Source: a virus. Taken from it: a stretch of DNA of 53,682 nt. Below, piece by piece: positions 48,965 through 53,682 of this stretch. Below the pieces are notes generated by a model. It was not told where the DNA came from. It made no database searches and saw only the letters and a program-made list of their open reading frames with translations. Position 1 is the stretch's first letter; each line of letters opens with the position of its first letter. The stretch covers positions 1 to 53,682 of IMG/VR virus record IMGVR_UViG_3300034407_002160; one strand, given 5' to 3'. Made by a program: the position numbers and the translations under genes.

Positions 48965-51682
48965 TTAGAAATTAACAGTCAACCCAATGTTAGCATAACG
49001 TGGTGTTCCTAAGAATACCTCAGCGTTATGTGGTAGGTGAAGTTTATCACCGTATCCATTATACTGTGAGTTGTCAACTGCATCTTGTACATAAACTGCA
49101 TCGAGTGCGTTGAATACGTGACCCGTTAGTGTCATATCGTATCCTGCAATCTTAGGTAGTTTATAAGAAGCATGTAAGTCTAAACGATTATATCCTGGAG
49201 CTTGCCATACTTGAGTTCTATCTGCATCACCAGAAAGTTCACGTGAGTCTGGACTCCAATCTGCGTAGTTCTTATCATACATCTTAAAGATACCTTGCAA
49301 TCTAAGACCATCCATCGGTGTAAGTGTTGTGCCTAAGACATAAGCTGTCTGTGGTTGGTCACCTACATATAATCCATCAAGTGTGTATGTGTAAGGTGTT
49401 TGTACTGGTGCATCTTCAGCATACTCTGTATAAAGACCATCTGCATCACCATCAAACTTCCACTTACCAAATGATACTGCTCCGTCTAAACGAATCATAT
49501 CATTTAACTTCATTGAACCTTCGATTTCAAGACCTTGGTGTTTTTGACCGATACCTTTTAAGAATATCACATCAGTATCACCTGAGTCACCTTGTCCAGT
49601 AGTTACAGCTTTTGTAAGGTTTCTATCTTTCCAATCTGTATTGTAAGCACTTACTTTAACTGCTACATTCTCAGTAGAGAAATTAATACCAGCCTCTGAA
49701 CTAATGAATGATTCATTAGATGGGTCTGATGCAACTGTACCATCATAGTAGATTACGTTATCCATAATCGGTGGTTTCTCAACGTATCCTGTGTTAGCAA
49801 ATACACTAACGTTATCATCCACGTCATACATAGCTCCACCCTTAACTTGGAAAGTCGAGATAGCGTCTGCTTTAACTACTTCGTTAGCTACTGTAAAGTG
49901 GTCTTGGTAAGAATACTTGATACTTGATAATCCACCCATACCATATAGGTTAATCTTATCTTTAGTATATTTACCTTGTAAGAATCCACCAATCCAATCA
50001 ACTGTGGTACTATTATGATATGCGATGATATCACCTAGTCCCTTCATTTTACTTTCGTTAGTTGTGTTATTCTTATTAGATGAGTTAACAAAGTAATCTC
50101 CACCTAATAAATCACGAACTTCACGAGCGTGTTCTATACCAGCAGTTCTCCAATCTAAACCAACTTGAACTTCAAGTTCGTCTGATACGTTATAGTTTAA
50201 TTTAGAAATCAAACCGTAAGTATCTTGTCTATTGATTGAGTTACGAAGAATACCTTTTGAACGATTCTGAGTTGCATGGTAATCAGTATCTACGTTATTG
50301 GAGTTAGCTGCAATAGCACCATTCCAATCCCAAGTCCACGGGGAACTTCTATACCACTTTTCACCATCTACAGCAGGAGTTCTGAAAGAACTACCATAAG
50401 TTCCTGTACCACCACCTGAACCACCACTCCAATAAAGAACTGAACTCAAACGAGTTTTTTCATTTATTGTCATAAAGTGATTTAGATTAACCAATGGTTT
50501 ATGAAAGAAGTTTTCTCTTTCATTTAGGAAGTTAGAGTTATATCTAGCAGTTGTTCTTGCTCCATACATATACCAATACTGTTTACCTGTATAGTCTGAA
50601 CTAACGGGTGCCCAATTTTGACTAAATGTACGACCAGCTTCTGTTTCGAATTTATTACCCTCTGCAAATGCATCAGTATCATATCCGTCAATACTACCTG
50701 CTAACTCTTGTGAGTAAGTAGCAATATTCTGTTTGTATAGATTCTGTCCGTGACGTTGTGGAGCTCCGATTGCATATAATTCAAATCTGTTCTTTTTATT
50801 TAATTGATATGAACTACCTAAATACCAAGCCCAAGCGTCTGTCCAGTTTCCATCAATAATACCATCACCAGTCTTACGAACTAACGTTCCACTAAGTGCT
50901 AGTTTATCACCAATCAAACCTGTATTGTAATTAACAGTAGTTTTAAGAAAACCACCAGCACCACCTTCTTGTTTGAACTTTCCACCTTTTGTCATTGCCG
51001 CAGGGTCGGTGATTATGTTCATGGTTCCACCAATTGATGGTGTAGCTAAGTTAACAGCACTTAAACCACGTTGCATCTGAATTGATTGAGCTGCATCTGC
51101 AACACCATCCCAATTAGACCAATATACCCAACCATTCTCCATATCATTTTGGGGAACACCGTTAATCATTACAGCCACATTACGTTGGTTAAATCCACGA
51201 ACATTGATACGAGCATCACCCGCACCACCACCTTGTTGAGTTGCATATACTGTTGGTGTAGTGTTTAGAGCCATTGGAATATCTTGACTACCAAGACGAA
51301 TTTCCATATCCTCTTTACTAACCGTTGTGTAAGCAACAGGTGTTTTTTCATCTGCCCTTGAAGCTAAAACCTCAAGTGCCGACATTGTAAGAGCATCAAT
51401 TGCCAAAGCAAAATCAACCTTTACATCTTCTCCACCCATAACAACCTCTTGAGATTGAGATGAGTAACCAATGAATGTAACTGTAACAGTATAAGTACCA
51501 GAATCAAGTTTAATAGAGTAGAAGCCACTTTCATCGGCTACTGCTCCCAAGTCTGTTCCATTTACTACTACATTTGCTCCACTCAAAGGATTTGTGTCGG
51601 CATCAGTTACGAGTCCAGTTATAGATTGTGCAAACAATCCACTAACCATCATAAGTGATACCATTAGATTACGTATATTCAT
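48965..51682 (-). CDS. TonB-dependent outer-membrane receptor with CarboxypepD-regulatory-like N-domain
   Basis: 905 residues with a signal peptide (NIRNLMVSLMMVSGLFAQ). Residues 21-105 are a carboxypeptidase-regulatory-like sandwich (GLVTDADTNPLSGANVVVN, GFYSIKLDSGTYTVTVTFIG). The plug follows (DIPMALNTTPTVYATQQGGG, DARINVRGFNQRNVAVMING, GGTMNIITDP), then a long barrel ending YANIGLTVNF with terminal Phe. This is the architecture of FCB-group nutrient receptors (iron chelates, vitamins, glycans). It looks intact and has its own RBS (GGGAG) and terminator. Sampled GC is about 42 percent, well above core phage genes, so it was probably acquired from a host. Its ligand is not visible. Confidence 0.93.
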   Translation of the reverse strand: MNIRNLMVSLMMVSGLFAQSITGLVTDADTNPLSGANVVVNGTDLGAVADESGFYSIKLDSGTYTVTVTFIGYSSQSQEVVMGGEDVKVDFALAIDALTMSALEVLASRADEKTPVAYTTVSKEDMEIRLGSQDIPMALNTTPTVYATQQGGGAGDARINVRGFNQRNVAVMINGVPQNDMENGWVYWSNWDGVADAAQSIQMQRGLSAVNLATPSIGGTMNIITDPAAMTKGGKFKQEGGAGGFLKTTVNYNTGLIGDKLALSGTLVRKTGDGIIDGNWTDAWAWYLGSSYQLNKKNRFELYAIGAPQRHGQNLYKQNIATYSQELAGSIDGYDTDAFAEGNKFETEAGRTFSQNWAPVSSDYTGKQYWYMYGARTTARYNSNFLNERENFFHKPLVNLNHFMTINEKTRLSSVLYWSGGSGGGTGTYGSSFRTPAVDGEKWYRSSPWTWDWNGAIAANSNNVDTDYHATQNRSKGILRNSINRQDTYGLISKLNYNVSDELEVQVGLDWRTAGIEHAREVRDLLGGDYFVNSSNKNNTTNESKMKGLGDIIAYHNSTTVDWIGGFLQGKYTKDKINLYGMGGLSSIKYSYQDHFTVANEVVKADAISTFQVKGGAMYDVDDNVSVFANTGYVEKPPIMDNVIYYDGTVASDPSNESFISSEAGINFSTENVAVKVSAYNTDWKDRNLTKAVTTGQGDSGDTDVIFLKGIGQKHQGLEIEGSMKLNDMIRLDGAVSFGKWKFDGDADGLYTEYAEDAPVQTPYTYTLDGLYVGDQPQTAYVLGTTLTPMDGLRLQGIFKMYDKNYADWSPDSRELSGDADRTQVWQAPGYNRLDLHASYKLPKIAGYDMTLTGHVFNALDAVYVQDAVDNSQYNGYGDKLHLPHNAEVFLGTPRYANIGLTVNF

Positions 51683-51710
51683 TTACGTTCTCCCTTGTTT
51701 TTTATTTAAA

Positions 51711-51734
51711 GACACATTTTTATTCAGGTGTGTC
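51711..51734 (-). terminator. Weak hairpin after the DUF4407-like gene
   Basis: GACACA (51711-51716) pairs with TGTGTC (51729-51734) with a 12-base loop, and T-rich sequence follows on the minus strand. It lies in the 79-bp gap between the DUF4407-like gene and the receptor and could reduce read-through. Confidence 0.4.
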
Positions 51735-51761
51735 GACTGCCTGTTTGAGGTATGCGAAATT

Positions 51762-52604
51762 TTATCGACCAACCCTACCACCTTTACCTATCGAAGAATC
51801 AATTTTTTGTTCTATGATTGGTAGGTCATCTGGGTTTGGTACTATATCTTCTTTTATTAAATCTAATTTTTTTGCAATCTTTGGTAAAACTTTTATTGTA
51901 TCACCATCATCCTCTAGTACTCTATTATAAGCTATAACTAAAGCAATTGCCATCGGGTCGAATACGAATATAAGAATGAATATAAAAAACTTTACAATTG
52001 TATCTACGTCTGTATCGAATACCTTAGCCAAATAAATAGCGGGTCCCACATCAACACCTGTCTCTACCAACTCAACCTTTAAATCACCTATCTCACCTTT
52101 GAGTGTCATCATATCGGTATTGATTTGATTTATCTTTGGTTGATACTCTTCTCTTAATTGTCTTTTTGCTGTTCTATAATTGTCTGGTAGTTCTGCGACT
52201 GCAGCTTCTAATTCTTCTTTCAAAAATCCTTTATCTTCAGTAAGTTGTTCTAACCTATCCTCTTTATATAATAAAGCTGTAGATTGTTTTTCAAAGTTAA
52301 CAGTTGCACCTTGATATGCATTTGATAAATAACCAAATATACCAGCAGATGTTATACCAACTAAAGTAACAACACCAACTGTCATATAGATTTTTAATAA
52401 CTTATTTATTTTATTCCAGTAACGATATAAAAAAGATGCTCCGACTAGTTTACCAAACTCAAGTGAACCAGCCATAATAATTACAGATAAAGCTGCACCT
52501 GAAAATAATTTTGATAAGCCAAATACACTAAAGAATGCAGCACTCCCTGCAATCAGAAGAGCAGACAAACCAACATATGTTTTAAAGTTTTTTACTCGTT
52601 CCAT
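51762..52604 (-). CDS. DUF4407-like four-TM membrane protein with coiled coil
   Basis: 280 residues: three N-terminal membrane segments (YVGLSALLIAGSAAFFSVF, ALSVIIMAGSLEFGKLVG, YMTVGVVTLVGITSAGIFG), a periplasmic or cytoplasmic coiled coil (residues ~100-190), and a last hydrophobic segment (FFIFILIFVFDPMAIALVIAYN). The FDPMAIALVIAYN end is one I have seen in marine T4-like phages. Membrane function in infection is unknown. Confidence 0.7.
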   Translation of the reverse strand: MERVKNFKTYVGLSALLIAGSAAFFSVFGLSKLFSGAALSVIIMAGSLEFGKLVGASFLYRYWNKINKLLKIYMTVGVVTLVGITSAGIFGYLSNAYQGATVNFEKQSTALLYKEDRLEQLTEDKGFLKEELEAAVAELPDNYRTAKRQLREEYQPKINQINTDMMTLKGEIGDLKVELVETGVDVGPAIYLAKVFDTDVDTIVKFFIFILIFVFDPMAIALVIAYNRVLEDDGDTIKVLPKIAKKLDLIKEDIVPNPDDLPIIEQKIDSSIGKGGRVGR

Positions 52605-52608
52605 GCCT

Positions 52609-52617
52609 ATAAATATA
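52609..52617 (-). promoter_or_regulatory. Late-type element TATATTTAT before DUF4407-like gene
   Basis: Exact 9-mer only 5 bases before the ATG at 52604. If it is a -10 element, the transcript would be nearly leaderless. Confidence 0.4.
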
Positions 52618-52628
52618 ATATATATTGC

Positions 52629-52835
52629 TTAAACTGTACTATCATTTTGCTCTATATCGATAAACTCTGCGTTGATAATTTTCATACATAAGTAGAATTT
52701 ATCACCGTTCCGCAGAACGGTATCAGCTAAGTGATACTGATTTTTTAATTCTTCAGTAGATTTGTTTGTAACCTTTTGAGCTAATACCGTTCCACAGATA
52801 ACATACCTATCATCATTTACATTGATGATTTTCAA
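52629..52835 (-). CDS. Hypothetical protein, 68 aa
   Basis: Begins MKIINVNDDRYVICGTVLAQKV and is a small mixed alpha/beta protein with an acidic tail. It follows Hsp20 by 2 bases, probably in one transcript. Not recognised. Confidence 0.65.
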   Translation of the reverse strand: MKIINVNDDRYVICGTVLAQKVTNKSTEELKNQYHLADTVLRNGDKFYLCMKIINAEFIDIEQNDSTV

Positions 52836-52837
52836 GA

Positions 52838-53311
52838 CTATCCAATCTTAACAGTATGTTTTTTCGGTTTCTCTGGTTCGATTTTAGGGACATCAACAGA
52901 TAAAATTCCATCTTTGAAATTAGCTTTGATATTCTCACCATCTAATAAATCACCTAATTCAAATTGACGTTTGAATGATGATTGTTTTAATTCTCTACGA
53001 AGAACCTTAGCACCGTCATCATTGAATGCACTATGCTTATCTCCTGAGATAGTTAAAACACCTTCTTCAACTGATACTTCCAATTGCTTTTTATCCAAGC
53101 CAGGAATCTCAGCAATGATACCAACCTTATCATCATACTCATATACATTAACCTTTGGATAAGCAGAACCTTGCATTGGATTTACTCCAACGGATTTTGT
53201 TATCTCTGGATAATGTTGTGAGACCATTTGGTCAAATATTTTATCGAACGGTGTTAGAAAGTCATCCCTATTGATAAAAGGGATATTGCGATTAAAAACA
53301 ACTTTAGTCAT
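52838..53311 (-). CDS. Small heat-shock protein (Hsp20 family)
   Basis: 157 residues with an alpha-crystallin domain at ~50-145: PKVNVYEYDDKVGIIAEIPGL, LEVSVEEGVLTISGDK, FKRQFELGDLLDGENIKANFKDGILSVDVPK; the GILSVDVPK strand matches the family. Common in T4-like marine phages. It prevents aggregation of unfolded proteins during infection. Start ATG has RBS AAGGAG. Confidence 0.93.
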   Translation of the reverse strand: MTKVVFNRNIPFINRDDFLTPFDKIFDQMVSQHYPEITKSVGVNPMQGSAYPKVNVYEYDDKVGIIAEIPGLDKKQLEVSVEEGVLTISGDKHSAFNDDGAKVLRRELKQSSFKRQFELGDLLDGENIKANFKDGILSVDVPKIEPEKPKKHTVKIG

Positions 53312-53416
53312 TGTATTTCTCCTTGTTTACTTTTAGTCAAACTGAGATAGATTCTTACGACATCTAATCTCTTTACATTATCGACCTCACTTGAGCGTCG
53401 AATTTTTATTACAATA

Positions 53417-53425
53417 ATAAATATA
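53417..53425 (-). promoter_or_regulatory. Late-type element TATATTTAT in hsp20 leader
   Basis: Exact 9-mer, 105 bases before the hsp20 ATG, overlapping one arm of the inverted repeat at 53423-53485. Confidence 0.45.
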
Positions 53426-53485
53426 AGGGATACTCATTTTTAAGTTGTTTATATCGTGAGAACTAAAAATTGTTGTATCCCTTAT
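53423..53485. other. Long inverted repeat, extended stem-loop
   Basis: ATAAGGGATAC (53423-53433) pairs perfectly with GTATCCCTTAT (53475-53485). Inside, ATTTTTAAGTT pairs with AACTAAAAAT with one bulge, giving one long stem-loop with a 14-base apex. It lies upstream of hsp20 in the 272-bp gap 53312-53583, which contains no gene. Confidence 0.6.
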
Positions 53486-53544
53486 TTAAAGGTTTTGGAA
53501 ATTTAAATTGTCAAAAAACTATTATCTCATTTAAGAGACATAAA

Positions 53545-53553
53545 ATAAATATA
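53545..53553 (-). promoter_or_regulatory. Late-type element TATATTTAT upstream of hsp20
   Basis: Second exact copy in this gap, 31 bases beyond the 3' end of the partial gene. Confidence 0.4.
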
Positions 53554-53583
53554 ACTAAATATCTCAAAGTGGATTTTATTTTC

Positions 53584-53682
53584 CTAATCAAAAATATTGA
53601 TTGCGTCACCTAATTGATTAATCAATAAAGTTATTGAAACTCCTAAAGCAGAACCATAACCGAAGTATAACCATTTGTTTTC
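53584..53682 (-). CDS. Membrane protein, C-terminal part (runs off window)
   Basis: Only the last 32 residues are inside: ENKWLYFGYGSALGVSITLL and a short end INQLGDAINIFD, then TAG. One hydrophobic segment is visible. Nothing further can be said. Confidence 0.55.
   Translation of the reverse strand, partial: ENKWLYFGYGSALGVSITLLINQLGDAINIFD

Overview
This window is a stretch of a marine T4-like myovirus genome with a strongly AT-rich sequence and almost every gene on the minus strand. T4-type hallmarks are a gp25-like and a gp6-like baseplate wedge pair, a gp5-like hub protein, a gp55-like late sigma factor, a gp47/gp46 (MRE11/RAD50) homologue fused into one chain, a T4-type primase, Hsp20, a tail fibre with an S74 chaperone, tRNAs and a tmRNA. 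The host is inferred to belong to the FCB superphylum (Bacteroidota, Marinimicrobia/SAR406 or relatives). The reason is that the phage carries a type IX secretion (T9SS) cargo with a C-terminal sorting domain, a PorV-like barrel and a full TonB-dependent receptor with an N-terminal carboxypeptidase-regulatory-like domain. I cannot name the species.

Layout by coordinate (genes are read right to left). 1-5875: structural proteins, including the 1882-residue tail fibre. 5876-6129: intergenic site and a plus-strand ribbon-helix-helix gene with candidate operators. 6116-10733: recombination and replication (MRE11-RAD50 fusion, primase, a PD-(D/E)XK-like nuclease). 10814-12364: a Nudix-metallopeptidase fusion and two small proteins. 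12354-20663: a cell-envelope module of signal-peptide or membrane proteins (holin-like, coiled-coil, two CsgG-like, beta-barrel and PorV-like proteins, and the large T9SS cargo). 20752-35434: tail/baseplate operon. 35606-35827: an isolated plus-strand small membrane protein with its own leader and a shared bidirectional terminator. 35912-36165: tRNA-Thr, tRNA-Glu and tRNA-Ala. 36193-42523: late sigma factor, HD hydrolase and a complete preQ0-to-DNA modification operon (queD, queE, queC, folE, dpdA-like) with a phosphoribosyltransferase and a small membrane protein embedded. 42593-46150: 3D-domain protein, tmRNA, peptide deformylase fused to a SEC-C zinc motif, many micro-ORFs, zinc-ribbon proteins and tRNA-Cys. 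46147-48916: small unknown genes and a P-loop protein. 48965-51682: TonB-dependent receptor. 51762-53682: DUF4407-like membrane protein, Hsp20 and a partial gene.

Two promoter classes can be read from the intergenic DNA. Sigma-70-like promoters (TTGACA, 17-18 bp, TATATT) precede the 42523, 46347, 46893 and 48062 genes. A recurrent 9-mer, TATATTTAT on the minus strand, sits in the few gaps in front of structural and envelope genes and is a candidate late element for the encoded gp55-like factor.

Three biological programmes stand out. The first protects phage DNA by 7-deazaguanine substitution. The second adjusts translation and nascent-chain quality control (tmRNA with an unusual tag, deformylase-SEC-C, tRNAs). 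The third appears to remodel the outer surface of the infected FCB cell (T9SS cargo, PorV-like, CsgG-like proteins, TonB receptor). The third is the least expected and looks the most worth following.
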